Shown here in pieces: positions 43,892 to 55,926 of a stretch of 64,000 bases of DNA. The translations under genes were made by a program, and so were the position numbers. Each line of letters opens with the position of its first letter. The first letter of the stretch is position 1. Under the pieces are notes generated by a model. That model saw only the letters and a program-made list of their open reading frames with translations. It did no database searches and was not told the DNA's origin. Source of the DNA: Lepidodermella squamata (taxonomy: Eukaryota > Gastrotricha); assembly GCA_047495785.1 (NCBI GenBank), contig JBLDXI010000046.1, positions 744,001 through 808,000 on the forward strand, written 5' to 3'.

Positions 43892-45008
43892 ACCCAATTT
43901 CGGTTTTTACGGTAATTGGGAAACACGAGTTTAGCCTTGATCCTGCCAACAACGTGTTTCCCTTCTGGGTTAGGCGTTGGCGTAAAATACAGGTCGTGCT
44001 CGTCACCCTGCTGTTCTTCTTTCTTTAAACACCAGCTCACGCTTTTTATTACACAGCCGACAGCTAGCAGCTAACAGCCAACCACCAGCAAGCAGATTGC
44101 ATGATAGTTGTTCTCCGGAAAGTAGGAGATAGTAGGAGATAGTAGGAGAAAGTAGGAAAGTAGGCGGAACCCAAGCCGGCCGCATGTGAGGTTTGAGAAC
44201 TACTGAGATAAGGTATATATCTTGATGGAGAAAGGAATTCTGTGGAATTCCCCTTCGGAGTCGTAAGATTTTGTAGGTGATAATTTCTTATCATCGGCAC
44301 AATTTTCCTTATTTATAAAAGATTTTTCGTGCACTCTTCAGCAGTCTTGGATTCTGCATCTTACTACTGAAACACATTTTACCTCTGAGAAGAGATCCTT
44401 CAAAATCTCGATTCGGTTTCTATATTCTGTGCCATCCAAGACTGCTTAAATGCCTGCGCGTGTCATCGGGCTTCACAGGGGCCCTGGGAAGGAATACATT
44501 ATTCCCGGAATTTCTCAAGTAATTTCAACGAAAAATACACGCGAAGCGAGAAAATGTCGAAGATTTCCCACTTGCATAACAGCAAATACCCAAAACAGCA
44601 AACGCGACAAAACAGCAACTCTTTCAACTTGCGACATAACAGCAGAAACACGATGCATCTTTTACATAGTAAGTTTTCGCTGTTTTGTCGCGAAATTTGC
44701 TGTTTTGTCGCATTCGCTGTTTCGCGAAGATGCTGTTTTGTCGCCGTACCACCCTGCTTCAAAGCCAATTACAAAATAATCGGCTAAATTTCCATTTTCT
44801 TCCCAGCCCTCCGATTTATTTTCGTGACCCAAAATGGAAAATTTCGAATTTTTTTCTGCTAAATTAAAATTTTATTGCTCAAAGCCTAAAAGGTCTTCGA
44901 CGCTGTTCTAGGGGACTAAAATGTCTTTTTTTGCTAAAAATTTCCTGCCGAAATTTTTTACTAAATGAAGGTTGTGATTCTCAGCTTTGTTAACTTCAAG
45001 TTTGAGAA
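43892..45008. other. Noncoding 5' flank of G7 (left part of segmental duplication)
   Basis: The stretch around 44035-44100 and 44160-44280 matches 52190-52400 upstream of G8 (CAGCTAGCAGCTAAC, GGTTTGAGAACT, GGAATTC). It contains repeat copy 44575-44751. Just before the start exon, TTAACTTCAAGTTTGAGA is shared with G8, and CTCAG near 44980 could be the acceptor. No other gene seen. Confidence 0.5.
44575..44751. repeat. Copy 2 of the GCTGTTWTGTCGC palindromic repeat
   Basis: Iterated CATAACAGC / GCGACAAAACAGC on the left and GCTGTTTTGTCGC on the right. The right end GTCGCCGTACC corresponds to the left end of the copy at 60289-60479. It lies about 260-430 bp upstream of the G7 start. Confidence 0.8.
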
Positions 45009-48000
45009 ATGAATGATCAATCCAACTACGCAAAAGCGCCGAGCTCGTTTGGCGATGTTCCCCAATCAACATCGACTGCAGCGAATTTTTGGGTAAGTGA
45101 ATTTTGATAATTTTTTTTAATTTGCTGATATTAATTATGGTTTACTAACTCAAATTTGAAAGATATCTTAAGCTAGCTTATCTAAAGGTATATTGAATGT
45201 TTCATGTTGTGGGTAGATGCTTGACGATATTTTGCTTTGGTTTCTATGAGCTGTCTAGTATTTTTTTACCCTTTGGATGTTTCCACTCACTCATTTACTT
45301 CCACTTCAGTATCAACATTTCTTTACTTCTTTCTGTAACTTTGAAAATTCACTCATTTCACTAACTAACTGTCATGAATTTCAGAAAACCCTGCAGTGGT
45401 TTTTCTGTTTCATCTGCAATCTGCGGAGCACTAGTGCGAATATCGAAGGAGAAGATCGTAATGAGGTTTGTCTAAAATGGCGATCCAGTTATATAGGTCA
45501 TCTTTGCTCAACTGCGAGATTTGTCATTTGCAGATTAAACTCAGTGATGTAGTTTTCGACCCGGAATTTTCGACTATTGGTGCAATCATCGTTACCGAAG
45601 ACGCTCAAGCTCTGGTTAGTATTGTTGTATTAGTGCGTTGTTGAGTTGAGAATTTGCTTGCTATGATGTAGGGTGGTCCATCAGTCTACCAGTCAACGAT
45701 CTCCGTTGCTTCGCAGCCGCCTGAGCCGCTAAAATCTCAATCCGGTTGGTCTGCAACGGTACGTTTTTGATCGAATTTCAATCATTTCATTACAGCGAGT
45801 CCCAGAATAAGTTACGCAGCTAATTCAACTTATTTTCTTTACAATTAAACCCACCGACAGAAAATGCTATCATTTATCTGCGATTTAACCGAAAAAAAAA
45901 TTATCGGATAAAACCCGAAAATTCCCGATTGCGACTGGTTTGGTTATTTTCGGTATGTTACCCGGTTGGAACAAATTTCTCCGGATCCCATTCACAAGTG
46001 GCATACTAGAAATTACTAATCTCGCGATTTTTTGAATTATTCTAAAAATTTTCTGGCCTTCGAGTTTCTGAACCCTTGCGATACATATGGGACACGCTGT
46101 ATAAAACTAGCTGTCATCAATTTTAGGAAACCTTGCGTCGATTGTTCTGTTTTTTGTGCGATCTGTGGAAAACGAGAGCGGACCCCGCTGAGCTTAAAGC
46201 GCCTGAACCGCCAAGCTGCATCACTGTAAAGTCTCAACCCGGCTTAGCTTTAACGGTAGGCTTTTTCGGATTTATTAAAATAGTCCAGAACTTGTTTTCG
46301 AGTATAACCGGTGTTTATTGTGGTAATTTATGGGACCAAAATTTTCCAAGGTGAGGTTTATTTTCCCAGCTTTGAATTGTGGATTTCTTGAGAAAATTAT
46401 GGATTCTGAGCTTATACAGGAAAATTTAGTTTCGGTAACAGAGGGGTCCTTGTAAAAAACTATACCTATCTACTTATATAATTTCAGTAGAAATCATCTA
46501 ATAATATTTAATAATTGATATTAATTTAATAATTAATATTAATTAATATTAATATTAATAATAGGTCGTGGCTAACAACACCCCCCGTAGTGGGTGTCAA
46601 TAAGTGACTATTTACACCCACTGGGTGTCAATAACTTGCTATTTACACCCAGTGGGTGTCTAATCCTTGCTATTTGCACCCACCTGCTGGGTCGCGTTAA
46701 CTTGCTATTTACACCCACTGGTTTTACCTTAGTTTTAGCTCAGAAAACAGTAAAAATTCAAGTTTTGAGGGTAATAAGGCATTAATGTTCATGAGAAATT
46801 GCGTTGCGGTGTTGAAATGGAAATAGCCTTAGTATTTGGACCATTATGAGCCCAACATAATTTGTGATTTTCAGCTTTCATAATATCATTTCAAGTAAAG
46901 TTGAGCTATTAGGTATGTGAGTAATTGGCTTTCCAAATCTGCTTTCCAAATAATTATCACAGCGACCAGCATCATTCACTACTTTGCGATTCTGTTATCT
47001 TGACGTCAAAAATCATATACACGTAACACATCGAGAGGAAGCAATAACCCGTATTGCCGGTTTCTTATTACATGCGATTAAATCAAAGTTTCACAAGTAG
47101 TCAATAGCCGAAATTCATAATTTCAACAAAAAATGAGAATCGCAGCATCTAACAGTTAGAATATACTGGCATAAGAAGTATCATGGATTTGCATGAATTT
47201 CGAATTCAAGTTCTTGACATTATTACACCAATTAAAACGCGCTGTTATAATTGCTGCCAAGGTGAAATTAGTCAACAAAAAACCTAATTGGATTAAAGAC
47301 AGTGAATCAAAGAAAATAACATTGCTCGCGGGCAATGCGAACATGTTTTTTAGAGCAGAAAACACATTTTAAATGAGGCGGTTTCAAGACTATCAATATT
47401 GCGCGGCACCCAGCTTTTATTCGCCTAAAATTCGCCAGGGATCAGAACGTTTTGGCGGGGTCATTGATCAGACGTCAGGGATGATGATCAGCCGTCTTCT
47501 CGATCAAAAATCGGTAAAATCAAAATCTATATTCCAGGGTTAGGGCAGCTTCGGAAACCTTATCAGAGAAAAATAGATGAATTGTAAGAATTTTCGTTGA
47601 AAAATTACACATGATGCGCATCACGTGAGACTTGACGTCATAGAGAACATAAGTAAAAGATGAGAAACTCACGCTAATAGAAACTTGAAACATCGGTTTT
47701 CTTTAAGCAGGACCTTTTCACAAAATGTGCACAAAATGCGCACTCTGCTCTCGCAAACCCACCAATTTTGGGCAAAGCTTTTCTCTGGTTGTACTACTTC
47801 GAATCGGACTCCCCTTTTTATGGTGAATAGACCTGATTTTGAACTTCAAAATTTACCCAACGTTTAAAGATATAGGTATGCAACGGCCAAGCCTTGACGC
47901 CCTCCTGAAGCTGAAAAATGTCGCGATACCGAAGCGAAAAATACCGAGCTCGCGCATTGTTATTGTCGTTGAACAACTCGGATTTAGGTTGTTTATTTTT

Positions 48001-49579
48001 TAGTTTCAAGATGACGTAAAAATTGCGTCAAATCGAAGCGAAAAATGCCACCTTTTACCTGTCACCCATCACCTACTGTTGCCATAGTTGCAATAAACTG
48101 AAGTATACTAAAAAAGCCTAAATCCGAGTCATCATTCAACGACGCTAACGATATGGCAATGCGACAAATAATTTCGCATATTTGGAAACCAGGTGCCTAT
48201 AGAGCTGTTCGTAAATTTATGAAGAATTATCAATGAGAAGAAATCGTAACCTAAATAAGACGGATGATGATTGAGGAGCTCTAAACTAATGTTAGATATG
48301 AAACAGGTACCACTTCCTGCTACAGGCATGTATCACATGGACTCTTTGAAGATGGACGAAATTTATCGCAATAACAAACAAAACCAAAAACGATAACAGT
48401 CTCTCTGAAAAGACAGCTTAAAATCATAGCCACCCTGTGTAAATAGCTGAAGATTAGCTATAAACTGGTGGGTGTAAATAGCAAGTTAATGCGACCCAGC
48501 AGGTGGGTGCAAATAGCAAGTTATTGACACCCAGTGGGTGTAAATAGTCAGTTATTGACACCCACTGGGGGGTGTAGATAGCCACTTCCTTAATAATAAA
48601 CCCAAATGAAAATACATACATTATTTTCCGGGTATTTCTGCCATAAATTTGAAATTTCCTAAAAATCCCTGAACAATGCCGGTAAAAAACCCTGAAAATA
48701 ACCTAAAATTCCTAAGCAATGCTCTGAACTTTGACCTCGAAAGCCTCGGACATTTTTAGAGCTTTCTGGCTTCTTAAATTAGCCATAAATCAAGGTAAAA
48801 TCGTCCGGACTTGCGGAAAGCGGCATTCGATACCCTAAGCACTCCCCTTTAATTCTGCTTTTGCCGAATATTTTCTAAAAATTCACCTGGCTGGCAAAGT
48901 AGGAAAAACCTGAAAAGCGGCCGAAATTAGGGTGGGGTCCTCTAACCGGAAAATAATGTATGAATTTTCGTTCGGATGTAAATTGAACTTACCGGGAGAA
49001 TATTTATCCGCGATTTTCCCGCGAAATCGAAAGCTCACCGGGGAAAATCCCGATGATAATTGATTTGGTATTTTACCAGGTTGGACCAGGTTGGATTTTC
49101 TTCTTTTTTCAAGAGATTTATAGTTGATGACTAATCTAGAGACATTTTATATTGAAATTGTGTTCTAGGTTCCCATCGTCGGCTATGGGACGTATGACCT
49201 GGTTCGTTTCGACCAAGAGGTGATTTTAGAAATTATACTTAAAATGGAACACTTATTTCATCACCTGAATATTTTCAGACTCTGGGAATCAAATTCGCAG
49301 TCGCTGGCATGCCAATGTCTCGTATGTCACATACTTATTTATATATGAAGTAGAAATCAATTTTGACTGGTTTTATTTTCGCCTTTAGACGTCTACAGCT
49401 ACAAGGAGGCCCCTATTCCTGTGCCTCAAATGGTGAGTGCGAAGTGTCATAACAGGCTCATCCAAAATATTTTTTTTTAGTTCACGGAACTGGCCATGGA
49501 AGGATTTGGGGAGAGCTGTGCGCATCAGGCCGACGCATTGGCTCCACTTGATGGCGATTCGGTTATTCTGGTGGAGTGA
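45009..49579 (+). CDS. G7: class II array gene, complete frame, split by a transposon
   Basis: Unrecognised family. Exons: 45009-45092 (start MNDQSNYAKAP...), 45385-45465, 45534-45614, 45672-45758, 46127-46255, 49169-49219, 49279-49321, 49389-49432 and 49481-49579; 699 nt = 232 residues plus stop. Two related CxxC exons occur: KTLQWFFCFICNL and ETLRRLFCFLCDLWKTRA. The module follows (VPIVGYGTYDLVRFDQE / GIKFAVAGMP / VYSYKEAPIPVPQ), then the tail FTELAMEGFGESC...VILVE. Compared with G8 it lacks the strand exon equivalent to 54460-54537: the intron there contains only a decayed start with an early stop near 46422-46457, and a 2-kb long-TIR element. Because flanking exons are phase 0, loss of that exon keeps the frame. 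Same start exon logic as G8. Confidence 0.72.
45793..46099. mobile_element. 307-bp MITE, CAGCGTGTCCCA family, in a G7 intron
   Basis: Left end CAGCGAGTCCCA and right end TGGGACACGCTG, TA on both sides. The interior matches 34749-35075. The equivalent G8 intron has a truncated copy (53974-54110), so this insertion predates the G7/G8 duplication. Confidence 0.8.
46564..48589. mobile_element. 2.03-kb long-TIR element with perfect 9-bp target duplication
   Basis: Left TIR about 46564-46728 and right TIR about 48456-48589 are inverted copies that share GTGGCTA near the ends and iterated CACCCACTGGGTGTCAATAA / CTTGCTATTTACACCC units of about 31 bp. The 9-bp TTAATAATA is present at 46555-46563 and 48590-48598. 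No transposase ORF is seen in the interior. Long TIRs with a 9-bp duplication fit a nonautonomous Mutator-like element. G8 has no such insertion at the corresponding place. Confidence 0.85.
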
Positions 49580-52500
49580 CCTTCGCAGATTCACAATTTT
49601 CTGATTGGTTTGATCGAATTGAAATTAGTTGCATAAAAAGCTATTTTTTCATTTTTTCCACAAATTCTTCGCATTCGCGTTTCTTCTATAAAAAATGTCA
49701 ACCAATCAGAAAATTGTGGATTCACTGGTACCATGCTGAGATGACGAAAAATACCCATCCGGGTAAAACGGACATTATATAAAATGTATACCTTCGATTT
49801 ATATATCGTTGCTTTTAATATTATTGTTGGTGTAGGGCGCGTCTCATCATCGAAAAGAAATGATGTATAAAATTAGAAAATGAGCAGATTATTTATTATT
49901 ATTAGCAATATATATGCGAAAATCGTAGAAAGACGTATTTTCTGAGCCAGATATATTTGATATCAATTTTCTGAAGGAGGTCAGCCACTGTATTAACTCT
50001 GCTTTTCAAACCTGGTTTTGAACACTATTTCGTTGTTTTATTGCTGATGAAGAGGTTACGAACTCGCTTACAGTTGGAAAATACGGAAATCAATTTATTA
50101 TATTTTAATTAGTTTAGTATTAATGGCCAATTTAGTGACGTCTCACTCATGTGTGTTGTAATTTATAACTGCCTGTGAGACCATTTTTAGGTCTAAAATG
50201 AAATACCTGTTGCTCGTAAGACTTCGATCTACGTGATAAACAATAATATTATGTGCCAATATTATTCATATTTTTGCAATAGAAGGACTATCATCTTCTC
50301 TCTCCTCATACATCTTTCTCTTCTCGGTGGAACTACTGTGTCTCGTTAAAATGGAATCCAAAATGTGATAATGTATCCCGACTAGTCGATCTAAGCTTTT
50401 ACTGGTACGAACAAAAGCCAAATTACATCAAGTATTTGTAGTCATAATTAATAGAATTAACGGAAAATCGATTGAGTGGTTTATAGGTATAGATCATTTT
50501 CTCGCTCAAATCAATTGTAGAATTTGCGTCTGATCCAACTCTAAAAATTGAACCATGCCTTAATGAAATTAATTCGATGAATTATGCAGAACTGTTAGAA
50601 ATTGAATGGTGTCTATTCTTATTTATTTTTTATTATAATCATTGCCGATGCGCCCAGAGACCACCAGCGGCTCATGCAAATTGAGTAATTATTGTCAAAA
50701 TAAAAGACATGCTTGCTGAATCATCTTATGAAGAAAATAAATTCTATACTTAAATGTTTTTTTGTGATTTTTATATTTTTGCTAGGAATTTTTCCAGTAA
50801 CCAGGCATGAAATAATTGGGTCCTCCTGTTAGCGGAACCAAATTTACGGTGAGCGGAACCAAAAAGCAAATTTGGTTCCGCTACAGCAAATTCCGCTCAA
50901 CGTAAATTTGGTTCCGCTAAAAAACATTCCGGAAATAATTTTTCAACCTCGAAGTCGAAAATTTCCATTTCGAATAAGTCATGAAAACACGATAATAACC
51001 GGAGCATGACTGATCTCTGGATGTATTAACTCCGGGCTACAAATCGCTATAGAGCCTCTGAAAAATTTCGAGAAATATTTGAATCGTGGTTTCTTATTGC
51101 CGGTTATGTGTGGAAAAGATCGCGTTTTCTGCAATTATTGTTCAATGTAGATGATTGTGCCTTATCTCGGCGCAGTACCTATAGAGGCGAGAGAGGCAAT
51201 AATCGACAGATGAATACCTGCCTGCTTTGTTGCCAAGATATTCTAATATCTGCAAAATTCCCTATTTCCTTGAACAGTGAGATAATAGCGGCAAAGTAGG
51301 TGATGCAAATCGAATTCATGAGTACTTCTTCAACATTCGTTGATAGCAGTTTTATCTCTTGAGGTCTTTTCCCGTTATTCCGCGAAACAACTTGAAGCCA
51401 TTGGCTATTCCAGAACTTCGAGAGCTTTCACAGCGAATTTCGGGGACTTAATTTGTTTTCCGACTGATCAATTAATGAGACTGTTCACAAGAAAAGGGAA
51501 GAAAACTTGCACAATTGAGATCGGGCATCTCGAGAGAATCCATTAGGTATGCATTCTTCAACGTGTTCTTCCTTTTTCTATCGAACGGTTTCAATTGGTA
51601 CCAGAGTTTTCAACAGCGATAGGAAAAACATAAAATGACATATCCGGCTCTCTCAATGCAGGATCTGATTGGCTATATCCATCTGGCGACCTTATGGGCG
51701 CGAGCGTCGTTGTCATGGATATTGAAAACATTATTTTTTTAATTAATATAAAATTTTTGTTTTTGGCATGTAATTAATTGTTTTTTGTTTTTTCGGTCAT
51801 AACTTCAGGCGCGAATTACGTTTTCCATAAATAATGTTTTCTTCTGGTTCGCAAAACCGATACACTCGCAAAATTCCGATACGAAGGTGCCATCGTCAAA
51901 TCAGAGGTTGGCAATCATTGGTAAAACTCTCTTACTGACTCGGTCGAGCTCATGTCAACGGACCGTAAGCGTCTTTTTGATTTGGCAAGTCCGAAGGGTG
52001 CAAAACCCATAGGATGACGCTTCCTACAATACAAACTTCGACAATACAGCAAACTGATCGAACCTCACTGCTTACTGTCCTCCTTATTGTTGTACTTACT
52101 GTACTTTCCCGATCTTACTGTACTTCAAATGTATTCAAATGTATTCAAATGTAGCCGTTGAGGACCTTCTTTGTTTAGTAATATAGATGAGGTCACGCTT
52201 TTTATTACTCAGCCAGCAGCTAGCAGCTAACAACCAACCGCTTTCTCGTCCACACATAATGCAAGAGATAGGTGGAACCAAGCCTGCCGCCTGCCGCAAG
52301 CAAGGTTTGAGAACCTCTGCGATACGGCATATAGGTAACAAATCCTTCATAAGAAAGGAAAGGAATTCTAAGAAATTCCTCTTAAAAATGATGCCGAGTC
52401 ATAAGCGAAGCGAGGAAATGTCGAAGATTTCCTACTGAGCTAATCAAAATAGGCGGCTAAATTTTCATTTTCCATTCCGAAGTGAAGGGAAGAGGGCGAT

Positions 52501-52717
52501 CGCTTCATCCCCCTTGTTATCGCACATTAGGGCTTCACTAGCGTTCAACAAGTTACTGAAATCAGAAATCCTATATCCCACAGAAAAGATTTTGGTCGAC
52601 TCAGCGTCACGTGCCGAGTTCGAAAATATTCGAAAACTCCTGCCGAAAATTTTTGTTTCCTAAAAGTAAAGGTTATATTCTATGTGCTTCTAGTATTTTT
52701 AACTTCAAGTTTGAGAC
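49580..52717. other. Noncoding 3' flank of G7 and 5' flank of G8
   Basis: 49580-50815 is the duplicated 3' flank. 50831-50918 is a hairpin repeat (separate entry). 51100-51550 has two short plus frames without splice or paralogue support. 52190-52440 is the duplicated 5' flank of G8. No RNA gene or CRISPR-like array seen. Confidence 0.45.
50831..50918. repeat. Hairpin repeat with GCGGAACCAAATTT arms
   Basis: AGCGGAACCAAATTTACG at the left pairs with CGTAAATTTGGTTCCGCT at the right, with a second inner AGCGGAACCAAA / TTTGGTTCCGCT pair. Fragments of the same motif are at about 24297-24330, 6971-7000 and 54763-54780. Confidence 0.7.
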
Positions 52718-55700
52718 ATGAATAGCCAATCCAACTGCACAAAGACGCCGGGCTCGCTTGACGAAGTTCCCCAATCATCGATTGCAGCGAATTTTCTGGT
52801 TTGAAATTTATTTTTTATCTGCTGATAATTGCGGTTTTCTGTGTTTATTTGGTTATGAATTTATGAATTTGATTTTGACATGGGGAATTAAGCAATCTTG
52901 GATGGGTCAGAATACAGAAACACTTTTCTTGTACGAATGACTGTATGAATCGAGGTTCCGCAGGAACCGAAGATGAATACAGTCATGAGTAAATTAAATT
53001 TACAAAACAGTCAATTACATTTTTAAGGTGGGGTTTTTATTCCAACATTTTGTGCTATTTTCGCAAGCCTCTTGTTAAGCCCACAAAGTGGCTGCAGATA
53101 GTGCGCATGTAAGCATAGGATTACGATATGCCTAGCCTATTATTTCTTTTATCTCTGACTTTTTGAATCTCAGAAAACCTTGCAATGGCTTTTCTGTTTC
53201 ATCTGCAACCTGTGGAGCACGAATGCGAATATCGAAGGAGAAGACGATCGTAATGAGGTTTGTCTAGACTGCCGATCACGTTCTATCGGGTTGCGGCTCA
53301 ACTGTGTGATCTTTGTCATTTGCAGGTTGATCTTTGCGAAGTGGATATCGACCCGGAATTTACGGCTACTGGAGCAATGGTCGATACTGAAAGCGCTCAA
53401 GCTCTCGTTAGTATTGTTATTTTAGGGGGGTTTTTCGTTTGAGACTTCGTTTGCTATATGATATAGGGCGGTCCAACAGTCGATCAGCCGACGATCCCTG
53501 TTGCGTCTAACCTGCCTGAGCCGCCGAAATGTCAGTCCGGTTGGCCTGGAATGGTACGTTTTTTGGTTGAATTTGTCCCAAGAATCAAGACGGCTCATTA
53601 GAAAGGCCCATTCGAAAGGATGGTCGCTTATAGGGTAATGCCGGCCTACGAAGAGATTCGTCATGAGTAACTGAATACACCAAATTTTTGACACTTTGAG
53701 CGATTATTGACTCGAGTTTCTAATTTATTTTTACATCGAAATGAGCGTCTCTACGAAAATAATCTTATAGTGCAAAAAATTGGGAAGTCAGGCCTGCCGG
53801 GGGGTCAACAAATCGAATTGCGGAAATCGAGTTTTTCAGAGTCATTTGACCTTGACATAAATTACTAATTTTAATTTTGGAATTTACATTAAAATTTGGG
53901 AAATATTCCAGCATGCCGAAATTTATTATTTTTTTTTGCTGCAGGAATTTTACTAGTTTTGAGCCATGTGACACAGCGTATCCCAGAACTAATTCAACCA
54001 TTTTTTTTAATTTAACCTACCCTGAGAAAATTGCATCTTTTATCCGCGATTATACGGAAGAAATTGAAAATATTGATTTTTCTACAAATTTCTGGCCTCG
54101 AGAGTTGCTGGTCATTTTTCCGTATTTTCATTTGTTTTTGCTCCTACTGTTACTTATGCAGCTGTCATTAATTTTAGGAAACCTTGCGGCGTTTGTGCTG
54201 TTTTATTTGCGATCTGTGGAAAACGAGAGCGAAGCGCGGTGAGCCTGAACTGCCTGAACTGCCAAGCTGCGTCGCTTCAACATCTCAACCTGCTGGCTTG
54301 CCTTTAACGGTATTCATCTCATTTTTGAGGTGGACCGAATATCCACAATTTTCCAAATATTTTTCGTTTGGCTTGGAATTGTGAACTTTGTGAGAAATTT
54401 CGTGATTTTGATATTTATATTTTCTGATACTGTCTAATACTTGCTGTCATTTATTTTAGGATCCCCTGTCGTTGTTGTTGTACGATCGCACCAGTGGAAG
54501 ACAGGTAGCTTATATCGAACCTAAGGATAATAACAAGGTTTGTTCTCTGTCGATACTAAAAGTCTTGGTCTCATAGGCGAAAATTGGTCCTGAAAGAGTG
54601 TACAATCACTCGGCGAGTAATAATTTCGCTGTAGGACCAATAAGTAGCTCTCTTTTCTACCGTCTATAAAAATGCTGCCGTAAAAAAATATTTGAAAATG
54701 TAAAAATTATTAGCCGGATTTTTTTTATACTTCAAAGTGCCCATTATGAACACTATTTTTAATGCGGAACCAAATTCATCTTGTGGACTCAAAATTGATT
54801 TTTAAATAATTCCAAGAATTTCGGGCGACATTATGATTTCTTAGGTGAAATTTTATACGCTGAATTTTAAAATATTTTCTTTTTGATGTTCCGACAGGCG
54901 GTTTCGGGCTCCACGAATATTCCAAAATTTAGAGAAAATATACCTCAATTTTTAAAATTATCCAAAGTAAAAAAGTGCATTATAGCGGATCCGATACGTT
55001 GTTATAACAATTTGTAATTTTGCATTTTTTTGGGGGAGATTTTAACTATTTTCGGGGCATTTTATAATTGGCATTGTGTTCTAGGTAACCATCGTCAGCA
55101 ATGGCACTTATGACCTGGTTTGCTTCGACCATGCGGTGAGTTTAGAAATTATACTTCATGGAACACAAATGTCATCATTTGAATATTTTCAGACTCTGGA
55201 AATCAAAGTCGCTTCACTGTCACGTATGTTACATACTTACAGCGTGTCCCGTAAGTGCCGCAAACAATGAAAATGCACGATAAAAAAGAATCCCTAGCTC
55301 CGACATGAGAGACGAAGTCGCATCTCGTGGCCAGAAAATTCTTAGTAGGCTCTAAAATGCAATGAAAATACTAATACTAAGAATGATGTCTCACCCCGTA
55401 TCGGATCGGATCGGGTCCGGGTTTGGGATTCCGAAGTCCGAAGGACAACTCTGTAATGTCTCTTGTTAATGGGATTAATAAAGCCCGGAAAAATTTGGTC
55501 CAACCGGGTAAAATACCGAAAATTACCGAACCACTTACCATCTGTGCTTTCCGGGTTGTCTCCGGTAAATTTTTAATTTCTTCGGTAAAATCTCCATGGA
55601 AGGAGTGAAAAATTCTCCATATGGGCTTTATTTCCAAACAAATTTTAGTTTAATTTTAATTTTTTTCGAAATGGTTGCGCAACTTATGGGACATGAATCA

Positions 55701-55926
55701 TATTTTAGCTTTGACTGGTTTTATTTTCGCCTTCAGATGTTTACAGCTACAAGGCCCTTGGTCCGGTTACTCAACTGGTGAGTACAAAGTGTCCTTGCAT
55801 AATCAGCTCATCTAATTAAAAAAAATGGTTTTATTTTAGTTCACGGGACTGGCCTCTGAAGAATTTGGAGAGAGCCGTGGAAATCAGGCCGACGCTCCAC
55901 TTGATTCGGTTATTATGGTGGAGTGA
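52718..55926 (+). CDS. G8: class II array gene, complete frame
   Basis: Unrecognised family, duplicate of G7. Exons: 52718-52798 (start MNSQSNCTKTPGSLDEVPQ), 53174-53257, 53326-53406, 53467-53553, 54178-54309, 54460-54537, 55085-55135, 55193-55223, 55737-55777 and 55840-55926; 753 nt = 250 residues plus stop. CxxC exons read KTLQWLFCFICNLWST and ETLRRLCCFICDLWKTRA and appear to be an internal duplication. The module is complete: LSLLLYDRTSGRQVAYIEP / VTIVSNGTYDLVCFDHA / LEIKVASLS / VYSYKALGPVTQ. The tail is FTGLASEEFGESRGN...VIMVE. First donor is GTTTGA rather than the GTAAG of other start exons. A MITE (55240-55695) fills the intron between exons 55193-55223 and 55737-55777. Confidence 0.75.
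53974..54110. repeat. Truncated copy of the CAGCGTGTCCCA MITE family
   Basis: It starts CAGCGTATCCCAGAACTAATTCAAC and keeps TTTTATCCGCGATT; the right part is lost. It occupies the same intron as 45793-46099 in G7. Confidence 0.6.
55240..55695. mobile_element. CAGCGTGTCCCA-family element in a G8 intron (reverse orientation)
   Basis: It begins CAGCGTGTCCCGTAAG and ends GCGCAACTTATGGGACATG; the interior (CCAACCGGGTAAAATACCG, GTAAATTTTTAATTTCTTCGG) is the reverse complement of other copies. It is longer than the others because of extra sequence near its left end. Confidence 0.7.

Noticed and set aside
43636-44040. 134-codon minus frame near the right TIR
   Set aside because: Made largely of the iterated TIR repeat; no independent evidence of coding.
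46583-46728. CRISPR-like repeat array (31-bp spaced CACCCACTGGGTGT units)
   Set aside because: Eukaryotic context, few units, and an inverted matching set at 48456-48589 shows these are transposon termini.
51340-51546. Short plus frame sharing a 21-bp stretch with 11906-11926
   Set aside because: The two copies are read in different contexts and neither has splice or paralogue support; treated as a small dispersed repeat.
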